64,000 bases of DNA from Amycolatopsis nigrescens CSC17Ta-90 (GTDB lineage: Bacteria; Actinomycetota; Actinomycetes; Mycobacteriales; Pseudonocardiaceae), in assembly GCF_000384315.1 (NCBI RefSeq), contig NZ_ARVW01000001.1, forward strand, positions 4,712,157 to 4,776,156, written 5' to 3'. Below the pieces are notes generated by a model. That model made no database searches. It was not told where the DNA came from and was given only the letters and a program-made list of their open reading frames with translations. The position numbers and the translations under genes are program-made. Position 1 is the first letter of the stretch, and each line of letters starts with the position of its first letter. This document shows positions 47,289 to 55,532 of the stretch, one piece after another.

Positions 47289-47792
47289 TCATTCGGGCTC
47301 GAGAATGTATCCTCGCCTCCAAACTGTACGGACAGTGAGCCCGAGCGGGCTGATGCGTCGACGGAGTCGCATTATGTGCAGATTTAGCGCATTTTCACTA
47401 ACTGGGTTCGGCTCGTCCGGCAGATTGACTTGCAATGTCTCGCGAGTCGCGACATCGCGGAAGTTGTCGATGAGGACTTCTAACAGTGAAGCTTGTGCAG
47501 GAGATACCCTGGTGTACTGATCGGCCATGCAGAGGACCCTGTCCTTGCTGATTTCAGGAATTATCACCTTGTGTGTGCGCGCTTGTAGTGCGGCGACTCG
47601 TGCGCCCAATTCTTGGCGGGTTGCCGGAACCCAAATCCAGTCTTCTTTGGTGTCCAAGAGATCTGGTGGCGCGTGTCTTCTTTCCACTACCAGGATTCTC
47701 AGGATGCCAAGTCTTCGGCAACGCTCCCGAAGGCCCGCTTCGGTGGGCCATCTCAATAGTTGGACCTCGGCTTTCTGGTTCGAATAATTCAC
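47289..47792 (-). CDS. Winged-helix DNA-binding protein (OmpR-type output domain)
   Basis: 167 residues. The C-terminal half (about 80-167) is an OmpR/PhoB-type winged helix: RVSPAQASLLEVLIDNF, SENALNLHIMRLRRRISPLG (recognition helix) and the wing TVRTVWRRGYILEPE. The N-terminal 75 residues resemble a short, degenerate receiver without an obvious phospho-Asp. It overlaps the upstream gene of unknown function as ATGA, so they form an operon. Codon use is less GC-rich than in the core. It is likely a regulator; its targets are unknown. Confidence 0.75.
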   Translation of the reverse strand: MNYSNQKAEVQLLRWPTEAGLRERCRRLGILRILVVERRHAPPDLLDTKEDWIWVPATRQELGARVAALQARTHKVIIPEISKDRVLCMADQYTRVSPAQASLLEVLIDNFRDVATRETLQVNLPDEPNPVSENALNLHIMRLRRRISPLGLTVRTVWRRGYILEPE

Positions 47793-48370
47793 GGCCTTCT
47801 CTCCTGTGCCTCATATGACAGGCAAGCATGTCCGGTATGAGATGCGGCTTTCGAGCCGCTACCTTGGCGCCAACCCGCGTCTCGCACGGTCACCAGAAGG
47901 AGAAGTAGCTGTAGTACTTTCAGCGGCGCGGTTGTCAGGTTGATCGTCAGCGTTGCTGAATTCACCTGGCCGACTTCTGATGCATAGATTGCCCGGATCT
48001 CCTGTACGAGATGCGTAGCCGCTTGTGGATCGTTCGGACATGGCTTCACTGTAAAAGTAGTAGTACCCGAATTAGGATGGCCATGCGCGGGCTCGGCGTT
48101 GCCGCCAGGTTCCGGGCAGTAGGCGAGTAGTTCGTCCAGGATCGACGCGATTGCCTTCAGCAGCTCATGCTTTGCGCGCGTGTGCATCAGATCTACTGTT
48201 TGGGTCTCGGTGGACGACTCTCGGCCGGTGTGTGGAACTCTTGCGAGCTCGTACTTGCTCCACAGCTTGTATAGTTGTTGCAACTGTGCCAACCGGACTT
48301 CAAACTGCTCCTGCAGCAGCATTATGGCAATAGCCCGGCTTCGTTGCCCCTCGGAAACCCTGACGGTCAT
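47789..48370 (-). CDS. Hypothetical protein coupled to the winged-helix regulator
   Basis: 193 residues, not recognised. Residues 1-85 are strongly helical (MLLQEQFEVRLAQLQQLYKLW, ELLKAIASILDELLAYC). A Gly/Pro/Thr linker follows, and the C-terminal part has alternating beta (TTTFTVKPC, TLTINLTTAPLKVLQLLLLLV). There is no signal peptide. The ATG at 48370 has GGGGAGG seven bases upstream. It is the first gene of a two-gene operon with the winged-helix protein, so it may be its sensor or partner. Base composition suggests acquisition by transfer. Confidence 0.6.
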   Translation of the reverse strand: MTVRVSEGQRSRAIAIMLLQEQFEVRLAQLQQLYKLWSKYELARVPHTGRESSTETQTVDLMHTRAKHELLKAIASILDELLAYCPEPGGNAEPAHGHPNSGTTTFTVKPCPNDPQAATHLVQEIRAIYASEVGQVNSATLTINLTTAPLKVLQLLLLLVTVRDAGWRQGSGSKAASHTGHACLSYEAQERRP

Positions 48371-48543
48371 ATTGCGCCTCCCCTTTGCCGGCGCCCCATG
48401 AACCGGCCAGTGCTTATTGCGAATGATCTATCGGATAGGCGGCAAGAAGCGCCGCCCCATGCATGTCTGCCGGGCTTCATCGTGGTGTGGTACTTTTAAG
48501 CGGCCTCATCGTCTGGTTGATGCGCGGTCCGACGCATTCGTCG

Positions 48544-49188
48544 TTACCCCTTCGCCCGACCCTCGGCTTCTGGAGGCTTCGTTGATTTGGTCTCGTATGC
48601 TCCGGCTAATGCGGCGGCGTACGCCACGTCTGCCGCCAGCTTTGCCACGCTGGAATCAATGCCTTCCTGGGTGATCCAGAGCCGGTAGTAAAACAACGAG
48701 CCGAGAGTCTCGATGATATCCACGCCGTTGGTACCTGCAGGAAGTTCGCCACGCGCGATAGCTGCGTCGACGATGCCCTTCGCCGCAGAATTATTGCGCG
48801 CTTTGAAGAACTCGAACAAAACTTTTTGGGCATCGGTTGACCCTTGTATGCCGGCTGCGACGATAGTTCCTACGAGCGTGCGCATCTCGGCGTGTTCGTA
48901 GATGTTATTGATCTCGAGTGCCAAGACTCGCAGATCATCTTTTAATGAGCCCGTATTCGGTATGGGTGCCGCCGTGGTGATGGTCCGCTGCATGACGGCG
49001 ATCAACAATCCGGTGATGTCACGCCAATTGCGGTACAACGTGGCCTTGCTGGTACCGGCACGCTCGGCGATCCGGCTCATGCTGAGCCCGGCATACCCGC
49101 CCGTTCGCCGGATCTCCTCCCAGGTGGCTTTGAACACCGCCTCTCGGGTGGTGCGATTTGCTCCACCACCACTGGGTCGCGCGCCCAT
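48544..49188 (-). CDS. TetR family transcriptional regulator
   Basis: 214 residues. The HTH (about 13-62) reads REAVFKATWEEIRRTGGYAG and MSRIAERAGTSKATLYRNW. The C-terminal domain (about 90-200) resembles the TetR_C_16/C_11 type, ending in a basic tail. The ATG follows GGGAGG by about seven bases. Two 16-bp palindromes about 70-100 bases upstream are very probable operators. TAA is the stop and codon use is AT-richer than in neighbouring genes. It likely regulates itself; no divergent target gene is visible. Confidence 0.88.
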   Translation of the reverse strand: MGARPSGGGANRTTREAVFKATWEEIRRTGGYAGLSMSRIAERAGTSKATLYRNWRDITGLLIAVMQRTITTAAPIPNTGSLKDDLRVLALEINNIYEHAEMRTLVGTIVAAGIQGSTDAQKVLFEFFKARNNSAAKGIVDAAIARGELPAGTNGVDIIETLGSLFYYRLWITQEGIDSSVAKLAADVAYAAALAGAYETKSTKPPEAEGRAKG

Positions 49189-49256
49189 TTAAAGCCTCCC
49201 GTCGCACCGCCAGCCTGTTCGCACCGTAACAGTTCACTATTCCACCGTGCAAAGCC

Positions 49257-49290
49257 AGTATCATATGATACTTGAGTATCACATGATACG
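49257..49290. promoter_or_regulatory. Twin TetR-type operators, 18-bp phase
   Basis: AGTATCATATGATACT (49257-49272) is a perfect 16-bp palindrome. AGTATCACATGATACG (49275-49290) is the same motif with two changes. Their centres are 18 bp apart, so dimers could bind with a defined offset along the helix. They lie upstream of the TetR gene in otherwise empty DNA. Confidence 0.75.
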
Positions 49291-49447
49291 GAATTCGTGC
49301 TCGGGATTCCGGCTGTATAGAAGGCAGCTTATGGATCCCCGCGTTTTCGGCAAGGCGGCTCTTGTGGTCGAAGGGCCCCTGAACTCGGTGTGAAGTCGGA
49401 TTCGGCGCCGTTGAGCGTCCGCCCGCCACGTGACGTTCGCGCGACCG

Positions 49448-50602
49448 TCAGCGACGCTGGGCGTTGAGCCGGGCGGCCTGGCGTGTCAGGTGGGCACGCT
49501 CGGCGAGGTTGGGCGCCCGCCGGGCCGCCTCGGCGTACAGCCGTGCCGCCGTCGCCAGGTCGCCGTCGCGCTCGTGGAGGTACGCCGCCACCGCGGTGTG
49601 GCGGGGCACCGAATCGTCCAGCGCCGCGAGCGCCGCCAGGCCGGCACGCGGTCCGTCGGCCTCACCGACGGCCACCGCGCGGTTGAGCCGGACGACCGGG
49701 CTGTCGATCAGCCGCGTGAGCTCGTCGTACCACTCGACGATCTGCACCCAGTCGGTCTCCTCGGCGGTGGGCGCGTCGGCGTGCAGCGCCGCGATGGCGG
49801 CCTGCGCCTGGAACTCGCCCAGCCGGTCGCGGGCCAGCGCCACCTGCAGGATCTCGACGCCCTCGGCGATCGAATCGGTGTCCCACCGGCCGCGGTCCTG
49901 CTCGGCGAGCGGCACCAGGCCGCCGTCGGGAGTGGTCCTGGCGGCGCGCCGGGCGTGGTGGAGCAGCATGAGGGCGAGCAGCCCCGCCACCTCGGGATGG
50001 TCGATCGCGGCGGCGAGCTGCCGGGTGAGCCGGATGGCCTCGGCGGCGAGGTCGACGTCGCCGGAGTAGCCCTCGTTGAAGACCAGGTAGAGGACGCGCA
50101 GCACGGTGGCGACGTCGCCGGGCTGGTCGAACCGCACGCTGGAGACGGTGCGCTTGGCCCGGCTGATGCGCTGCGCCATGGTCGCCTCGGGCACCAGGTA
50201 TGCCTGGGCGATCTGGCGGGTGGTCAGCCCGCCGACGGCGCGCAGCGTGAGCGCGACCGCGGACGACGCCGTCAGCGACGGGTGGGCGCACAGGAAGTAG
50301 AGCTGAAGCGTGTCGTCCACCGCGGGCGCGGGCCCTGGCGCAGGCTCCTCGTCGACGACGTCTTCCCGCCGGCGGCGAGCGGTTTCCGCCCGGGTCGCGT
50401 CGAGGAACTTGCGCCAGGCCACTGTGACCAGCCAGCCCTTCGGGTCCCGCGGCGGCTCGGCGGGCCAGACGCGGATCGCCTCGATCAGCGCGTCCTGCAC
50501 GGCGTCCTCGGCCGCCGCGAAGTCGGCCCCGCGACGGACGAGGATCCTGAGCACATTCGGGGTGAGGCTCCGGAGCAAGACCTCGTCCACCTCGGTGGTC
50601 AC
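49448..50602 (-). CDS. ECF42-type RNA polymerase sigma factor with TPR-like C-terminal extension
   Basis: 384 residues. Region 2 is near the N terminus (DFAAAEDAVQDALIEAIRVW, PKGWLVTVAWRKFLDATR), region 4 includes ALTLRAVGGLTTRQIAQAYLVPEATMAQRISRAKRT, and a 200-residue helical extension begins LRVLYLVFNEGYSG and has RLNRAVAVGEADGPRAGLAAL. This layout and the adjacent DGPF protein define ECF42, where the extension replaces an anti-sigma factor. GTG overlaps the VOC gene stop as GTGA. A second such module is at 57714. Confidence 0.92.
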   Translation of the reverse strand: MTTEVDEVLLRSLTPNVLRILVRRGADFAAAEDAVQDALIEAIRVWPAEPPRDPKGWLVTVAWRKFLDATRAETARRRREDVVDEEPAPGPAPAVDDTLQLYFLCAHPSLTASSAVALTLRAVGGLTTRQIAQAYLVPEATMAQRISRAKRTVSSVRFDQPGDVATVLRVLYLVFNEGYSGDVDLAAEAIRLTRQLAAAIDHPEVAGLLALMLLHHARRAARTTPDGGLVPLAEQDRGRWDTDSIAEGVEILQVALARDRLGEFQAQAAIAALHADAPTAEETDWVQIVEWYDELTRLIDSPVVRLNRAVAVGEADGPRAGLAALAALDDSVPRHTAVAAYLHERDGDLATAARLYAEAARRAPNLAERAHLTRQAARLNAQRR

Positions 50603-51036
50603 TTGATCTGCTCAGCCAGCTCGATGATGATCCCCTCGGGGCCGCGGACGTAGCAGAGCCGGTAACTGTCCTCGTACCGCACCACCTCGCCGACCAGTTC
50701 GGCGCCATGAGCCCGCAGGCGGTCGAGGACATCGTCGATGCCCTCGACCGCGAACAGGAGGTGCCGGATGCCCAGCGCGTTCGCCGGAGCGCCAGGGTCG
50801 CCGGCCTGACTCGTCGGCGTGTGGTACTTGATCAGCTCAACCTTGCCGTGGCCGTCCGGGGTCCGCACCATCGCGACGTCCGACCGGACTCCATCGAGCC
50901 CGACGATGCGATCCACCAGGCGGCCCTCGACTGTCATCTCGCCTTCCAGCTCGAGCCCGAGTTCGACGAAGAACGCCACGGCTGCCGCGAGGTCACTGAC
51001 GACGACGCCAACATGCTCCATCCGCTGGATTGTCAC
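50599..51036 (-). CDS. VOC superfamily (glyoxalase-like) protein in the ECF42 operon
   Basis: 145 residues, one VOC domain: RMEHVGVVVSDLAAAVAFFVELGLELEG, then GVRSDVAMVRTPDGHGKVEL and LLFAVEGIDDVLDRLRAHGAEL, ending PEGIIIELAEQI. His and Glu at the usual metal positions are present. GTG 51036 puts the fold at the N terminus; ATG 51093, which overlaps the DGPF-gene stop as ATGA, is an alternative. It is coupled to the sigma gene downstream and may be a small-molecule sensor or detoxifying enzyme of the regulon. Confidence 0.85.
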   Translation of the reverse strand: MTIQRMEHVGVVVSDLAAAVAFFVELGLELEGEMTVEGRLVDRIVGLDGVRSDVAMVRTPDGHGKVELIKYHTPTSQAGDPGAPANALGIRHLLFAVEGIDDVLDRLRAHGAELVGEVVRYEDSYRLCYVRGPEGIIIELAEQIK

Positions 51037-51089
51037 GCGATCAGGGTAGAGGCCCGGCCGCAGAGGAGCGGGGCCTTCGGCGGGCCTGG

Positions 51090-51497
51090 TCATTCGGTGA
51101 CGGTGGGCGACGCACCGTAGAACGGGCGCAGCTCCAGCCACTCGTGGATCGGCTTCCCGCCCGCTCCCGGCGCCGCCGACAGCTCTCCGGCCAGCTCGAT
51201 GGCGCGCTCGTAGCTGTCCACGTCGATCACCATCCAGCCGGCGATGAGGTCCTTGGTCTCGGCGAACGGGCCGTCGGTGACCGGCGGGCGCCCCTCACCG
51301 TCGTACCGGACGAACGTCCCCTCGGCGGCGAGCGCCTGACCGTCGACGAACTCGCCGGTCCCCTCGAGCCGGTCCGCGAAGTCCTGCATGTACTTCAGGT
51401 GGGCCGAGATCTCCTCCGGCGTCCACTGCTCCATCGGCACGTCGTTGACCGCAGCCGGGGCGCCGCGGTAGTGCTTTAGCAGCAAGTACTTGGCCAT
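51090..51497 (-). CDS. DGPF/YCII-related protein of the ECF42 operon
   Basis: 135 residues beginning MAKYLLLKHYRG. The conserved TDGPFAETKDLIAGWMVIDVDS contains the DGPF signature. YCII-like domains are small ferredoxin-like folds, and DGPF proteins are the genomic partners and usual targets of ECF42 sigma factors. ATG 51497 follows GAGGAG by about eight bases. The stop overlaps a possible VOC start. It is the first gene of the DGPF-VOC-sigma operon. Confidence 0.9.
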   Translation of the reverse strand: MAKYLLLKHYRGAPAAVNDVPMEQWTPEEISAHLKYMQDFADRLEGTGEFVDGQALAAEGTFVRYDGEGRPPVTDGPFAETKDLIAGWMVIDVDSYERAIELAGELSAAPGAGGKPIHEWLELRPFYGASPTVTE

Positions 51498-51626
51498 CGT
51501 GGTTTCTCCTCGGTGCTGGTGCGACCTCGATCGGCCGCGTTCATCAGGGGGACGGAGCCGGTCACGGGTTCTCGACATCGCCGTCCGATTTTTTCGACTC
51601 ATCTTGGATGAACCCGAGTGAGCCGG

Positions 51627-52367
51627 TCAGGTGGCGGGTTTCTGCCAGACGGAGACGTGGTGGCGGCTTTCGCCGGTGAAGGGCTCCCGGGTCCAGCCGT
51701 CCCAGCGTTCGTGCGGCAGGAGGCCGGCGATTTCGGCCATCAGGTCGAGTTCGGCCGGCCATACGTAGCGGAATGGGATCGAGCGGTATTCGCCGCGGCC
51801 GTCGACCACCTCGACGTAGTTCGAGCTCATCGCCTGGGTGGCCATGTCGTAGCTGTCGTAGGCCCATCGCGTCGGGCTCACGTGGAACGGCACGACGTGC
51901 TGGCCGGGTGGGAGCAGGCGAAGGTCGGGGACGCCGACCTCGATCACGAAGTAGCCGCCGGGTTCGAGATGGGCCGCGACGTTGCGGAAGCACGCGACCT
52001 GCGCGGCCTGGGTGGTCAGGTTCATGATCGTGTTGAAGACCAGGTACGCGACGGAGAACGTCGATGCGACCGTCGTGCCGGCGAAGTCGCCGATGGCCAC
52101 CGGGATCGCGTCGCCGCCCGATTTGGCGCGCAGCCGGGCGACCATCGCCCGGGACAGGTCGATGCCGTGTACCGGCACGCCGCGCGCCGCGAGCGGCAGC
52201 GCGATCCGTCCCGTCCCGATGCCCAGTTCGAGTGCCCGGCCGCCGCCGGCCAGCCCGGCCAGGAAGTGGACCGCCGGATCCACCACGGCCGGGTCGAACA
52301 TGTACGCCGAAGACTCGTCGTAGGTGGCCGCGGCGCGTTCGCCGAAGTAGCCGTCCGGATCGTCCAT
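51627..52367 (-). CDS. Class I SAM-dependent methyltransferase
   Basis: 246 residues. Motif I is ALELGIGTGRIALPLA (about 51), with the acidic residue of motif II in VHGIDLSRAM; GDFAGTTVASTFSVAYLVFNT and LEPGGYFVIEVGVPD follow. The type matches small-molecule methyltransferases found beside natural-product and resistance genes. ATG 52367 gives the start MDDPDGYFGERAAATYD. The stop is 130 bases from the DGPF start, so it may be in the same transcript. Substrate unknown. Confidence 0.87.
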   Translation of the reverse strand: MDDPDGYFGERAAATYDESSAYMFDPAVVDPAVHFLAGLAGGGRALELGIGTGRIALPLAARGVPVHGIDLSRAMVARLRAKSGGDAIPVAIGDFAGTTVASTFSVAYLVFNTIMNLTTQAAQVACFRNVAAHLEPGGYFVIEVGVPDLRLLPPGQHVVPFHVSPTRWAYDSYDMATQAMSSNYVEVVDGRGEYRSIPFRYVWPAELDLMAEIAGLLPHERWDGWTREPFTGESRHHVSVWQKPAT

Positions 52368-52616
52368 CGCCGGACCGTAACGCAACGGAATCCGTTGGCG
52401 CTTCTGATTTTCCGGCCGCTACCGCACGTAGGGTCGGCTGGGAGTCTGCTATCGGCCTGAAGACCCAGGTCTGAAGCCTCCAAAAGAAACTGGGTCGACC
52501 GACTCTGGTTTCGTCTCTCATCTTTGCGGACGATTAGGTAGTCAATAAAGAGCCGGCATGGGTTGCGCAGGGCAACTGGCATCACTAGCTGGATAAAACC
52601 TCACTTTAAGGAGTGG

Positions 52617-53903
52617 ATGACCGTGATCAAACTGACGCGAACCGAGAAGCCTGTGGAAGGTAAGGCTTTCGTCGCGATGCCGTACGGCAAGAAGGAGCTT
52701 GCCAATGGAGATTCCTTCGACTTCGACGAGCTCTACCGTGAGGTCTACGTTCCCGCTGTACGCGAGTGTGGCATGACCCCGGAACGGGCCGATCAGATGT
52801 TCGGCACTACTGATGGGGTGTTCGACGCCGTCTGGCGGGGAATCCAAATGGCCGAGGTCGTGATCGTTGATTGTTCGCTCCGGCGCGCCGATGTGGCCGC
52901 GGAGCTCATCATGGCGATGGCTCTGGGCAAGCGCATGGTAGTGCTGACCCAGAGTTTGGACGAGATCGTGACCGACCTGGCCGGGCGTCTTCGCCCCATC
53001 GTCTACGAGGTGGCCGGATTTGGTGTGGCCACTATGACGACGAAACTGAAAGACCAGCTGAGGACCGCAAAAAATGAAGCCGTGACGGAGAACGATTTCG
53101 TTCCGCTCAAGGGTGCCAACACCGAACCGGTGACCGGCACCGTCGTCCATGTCGACAAGGAACGCGCGGTGGTCGAGGTCAACTGCGGTGGGTATCGCCA
53201 GCTCCTGGAGCTGAGTAACGCCGATGTCGACTACGCTCGACTTCCCGACCTGGCGCGTCGTTACAAAGCTGGTGAATCTTTGGACGGTGCGATCGCCACC
53301 GACCCGGAGGGGGCGATGCGGTACACGATGCTTGCCGACAAGAGCAATCCGTGGCCTGCTCTCGACGCCGAATACCCTGTGGGCAAGGTCTTCACTGGCC
53401 GCGTTGTCAACATGCCGGAGGGTGTAGGGGCCTTCGTCTCCGTCGCTCACGGCATCCACGGTTACGTTCCGTTCGCGGAGGCCCGTCGTGCCAACATCAC
53501 CCGAGATATGGATGTCCAGGCGGAGATAGTCAATATCGATAGAGTAAAGCGTAAGGTGACGCTCCGCCTCGTGGGACGAGGACCGGGACCGGGACCCGAG
53601 CCTCTCGGCAAGGACCTGCCGGCCGTTGGTGACAAGCTGGTCGGTACCGTCGCTCGAATAGAGTCGACGCGAGAGAATAAGGGGGGTTTCCTGCTCCTAC
53701 GGCTCAAAGGATACGAGCAGGGCCCGCTGGCGATGTTACACGTCACGAAAATGACCGAGGATTTGCGTTCTGACCTCCAGAACGGACAGGTCGAGATGGG
53801 TGAGGAGATCTCGGTCGAAGTGCTCCGCGTCGATCCTTGGCGCAGTCGCATTGATCTCGGAGATGTCGACGACGGGGACGCTGGTACTTCATCTGCCGCA
53901 TGA
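52617..53903 (+). CDS. Nucleoside deoxyribosyltransferase-like domain fused to three S1-type RNA-binding modules
   Basis: 428 residues. Residues 15-145 form a Rossmann-like domain (GKAFVAMPYGKKE, YREVYVPAVRECGM, VWRGIQMAEVVIVDCS, VAAELIMAMALGKRMVVLTQ) of the nucleoside 2-deoxyribosyltransferase/TIR-like superfamily; the Glu in AAEL aligns with the catalytic Glu. Three OB-fold modules follow: about 171-225 (degenerate), 251-320 (VGKVFTGRVVNMPEGVGAFV) and 337-415 (VGDKLVGTVARIES). A TTA codon is at 53736. GTG 52623 has better spacing from AAGGAG. It may modify a nucleotide or NAD at an RNA or ribosome; that is inference. Confidence 0.75.
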   Translation: MTVIKLTRTEKPVEGKAFVAMPYGKKELANGDSFDFDELYREVYVPAVRECGMTPERADQMFGTTDGVFDAVWRGIQMAEVVIVDCSLRRADVAAELIMAMALGKRMVVLTQSLDEIVTDLAGRLRPIVYEVAGFGVATMTTKLKDQLRTAKNEAVTENDFVPLKGANTEPVTGTVVHVDKERAVVEVNCGGYRQLLELSNADVDYARLPDLARRYKAGESLDGAIATDPEGAMRYTMLADKSNPWPALDAEYPVGKVFTGRVVNMPEGVGAFVSVAHGIHGYVPFAEARRANITRDMDVQAEIVNIDRVKRKVTLRLVGRGPGPGPEPLGKDLPAVGDKLVGTVARIESTRENKGGFLLLRLKGYEQGPLAMLHVTKMTEDLRSDLQNGQVEMGEEISVEVLRVDPWRSRIDLGDVDDGDAGTSSAA

Positions 53904-53922
53904 CCTGCAGCTCGCTCGATGT

Positions 53923-53969
53923 CTATGTACGCCGTTTTCTGGAGCTACAATGGGAAGCGGCGTACATAG
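53923..53969. terminator. Convergent terminator hairpin with YAC-type arms
   Basis: CTATGTACGCCG (53923-53934) and CGGCGTACATAG (53958-53969) are exact complements around 23 bases; one mismatch outwards the pairing continues (gatg/catc). It lies between the stops of the S1-fusion gene and the sensor gene. Its sequence differs from families A and B, in line with a different origin of this region. Confidence 0.7.
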
Positions 53970-53977
53970 TCATCCGT

Positions 53978-55495
53978 TCACCGCACGTAGTAGAGCGGGC
54001 CGACCTGGCGGGTCTGGCTGTTCGCGGGCTTCGGGTACTGGAGCACCGGGACCGGCTTGCCGATGGGGTTTCCGGCGCCGGCAGGCTGTTTGCTGAAGCT
54101 GAGGGTGCCGCCGGCTCCCTGCACCGCCTGCAGGGTGTTGACGTTCAGCAGCTGTGACCGCACATCACCGGGGGCCGGGGTGGACGCCGATCCGCCGGGC
54201 GCGGCGAGACGCACGGCCTGCGCGGCGGCGAGCAGTGCGTCGTGCATCATGATCGCGCCACCGTCGTCGAGGTGCTCCGGAGCGAAATCCTGCTCGAACG
54301 CCGGGCGGAACTGGCGGAAGTACTCGGGGGTGCCCGCCGCGTCCTGCCGCCAGCCTTCCGGGTCGACGGTGCCAGCCGAGACCAGGGTGAGATTGGCCGC
54401 GCTCAGCTCCTTTTCCTTGTCGTGCAGGATCTCGCCCAGGTCGAGGCCCGCGGTCAGAATGGTCAGCGGAACGTGCAGGCACGGCCGGTACTCGAGCGAT
54501 TCGAGGAAACCGCTGAGATCGACCTCCCGGCCCGCGTAGAGCACGGCCTCCAGGCCGTTCGCCACGGAAGCGCAGATATTCGCCCGCACGTTCGCGAAAA
54601 GGTTGGGGTCGCCGTCGCTGGGGATGGACGCCCCGGTGAACTGCTGGGTCGGGAAGTCGATGATGCCGGTCATCTGCCGCTCGAACTCGCGCTCCAGCGT
54701 CTGGGTGTACAGGTCCGCGCCGGAGTCGGAGTTGGAGTCGCGGACCATGATGGCCGAGTCGATGCCGGTGCCGCTGTCCAGGTAGCGGCGGAGGGCTTCG
54801 ACGTGGTGCCGGTTGCTCGGGGAGACCTTGACCAGGCCGGGAATGTGGTCGTAGTCCAGCCCGTCGGCGGCGAGATACGCGCCGACCATGGCAATGCCGT
54901 GCTGCGACAGCTGCTCGGCCTGCTGACGGGTCCGTTCGGTGCTGACACCGAGGCCGATCACGGCGACCAGCGGGTTCTCCTGACGGCTCAGCTCCACCAG
55001 CTGGCCGCTCACCTGCGCCCACTGGCCGTCGGTCCGGCCGCCGTTGGCCAGTACCAGCTGGATCTGCGGGCGAGGGTCACCGGCGACGGAGGTGGTGTTG
55101 ACGCGGCGCAACGCGGTGTACGCCCCTTCGAGCCGGTTGCGCAGCTGCGGAGTGGGCAGCGCACTGTCCACTGCGGGCACCAACGGGTCCAGCAAGGCCA
55201 CCGTGACATGTGCCGAAGACGCCACCCTGGCGTTCTCCTCCGCGATCTTCCGCTGCACGTCGGCCAGCGCGGGGTCGAACACGTAGGAGCCGTCGGTGAC
55301 GCCGACGCACTCACCGTCCACTTCGGACACTCCGGAACCGAGGGAGCCGCAGGCGCCGGCCACCGTGACCGCGGCCCACACCCCGCCCGCGACCAGCAGG
55401 ATCACCGCGGCCAGCAGCGCGATCCGCCGGCGCAGGCGGCGTTTGCGCACCCTGCCGGTCTCCGGTGGGATGATCCCGTCCATGGTGTCGGTCAC
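53978..55495 (-). CDS. Membrane-anchored periplasmic-binding (type I) sensor-like protein
   Basis: 505 residues. A basic cytoplasmic N terminus is followed by one membrane span (about 27-48, IALLAAVILLVAGGVWAAV) and a large outer domain of the Peripla_BP_6/ABC branched-chain amino-acid binding type (HVTVALLDPL, LVAVIGLGVSTERTRQQAEQ, IAMVGAYLAADGL, VSPSNRHHVEALRRYLDS). There is no lipobox and no permease nearby. GTG 55495 follows AGGGAGGA. It is 37 bases downstream of the P-loop NTPase gene and probably signals to it across the membrane. Confidence 0.82.
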   Translation of the reverse strand: MTDTMDGIIPPETGRVRKRRLRRRIALLAAVILLVAGGVWAAVTVAGACGSLGSGVSEVDGECVGVTDGSYVFDPALADVQRKIAEENARVASSAHVTVALLDPLVPAVDSALPTPQLRNRLEGAYTALRRVNTTSVAGDPRPQIQLVLANGGRTDGQWAQVSGQLVELSRQENPLVAVIGLGVSTERTRQQAEQLSQHGIAMVGAYLAADGLDYDHIPGLVKVSPSNRHHVEALRRYLDSGTGIDSAIMVRDSNSDSGADLYTQTLEREFERQMTGIIDFPTQQFTGASIPSDGDPNLFANVRANICASVANGLEAVLYAGREVDLSGFLESLEYRPCLHVPLTILTAGLDLGEILHDKEKELSAANLTLVSAGTVDPEGWRQDAAGTPEYFRQFRPAFEQDFAPEHLDDGGAIMMHDALLAAAQAVRLAAPGGSASTPAPGDVRSQLLNVNTLQAVQGAGGTLSFSKQPAGAGNPIGKPVPVLQYPKPANSQTRQVGPLYYVR

Positions 55496-55532
55496 GCGTT
55501 CCTCCCTCGCGAGCGCCGCCCGGCCCGGCTGC

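Noticed and set aside
46845..47387. Plus-strand frame opposite the sigma factor relic
   Set aside because: It is a shadow of the minus-strand ECF sequence, which shows clear region 2 and region 4 motifs. The plus frame shows none.
49361..49385. Another partial family B repeat (TCGAAGGGCCCCT)
   Set aside because: Only about 11 bases match one arm and no loop or second arm follows. In GC-rich DNA this is too weak to call.
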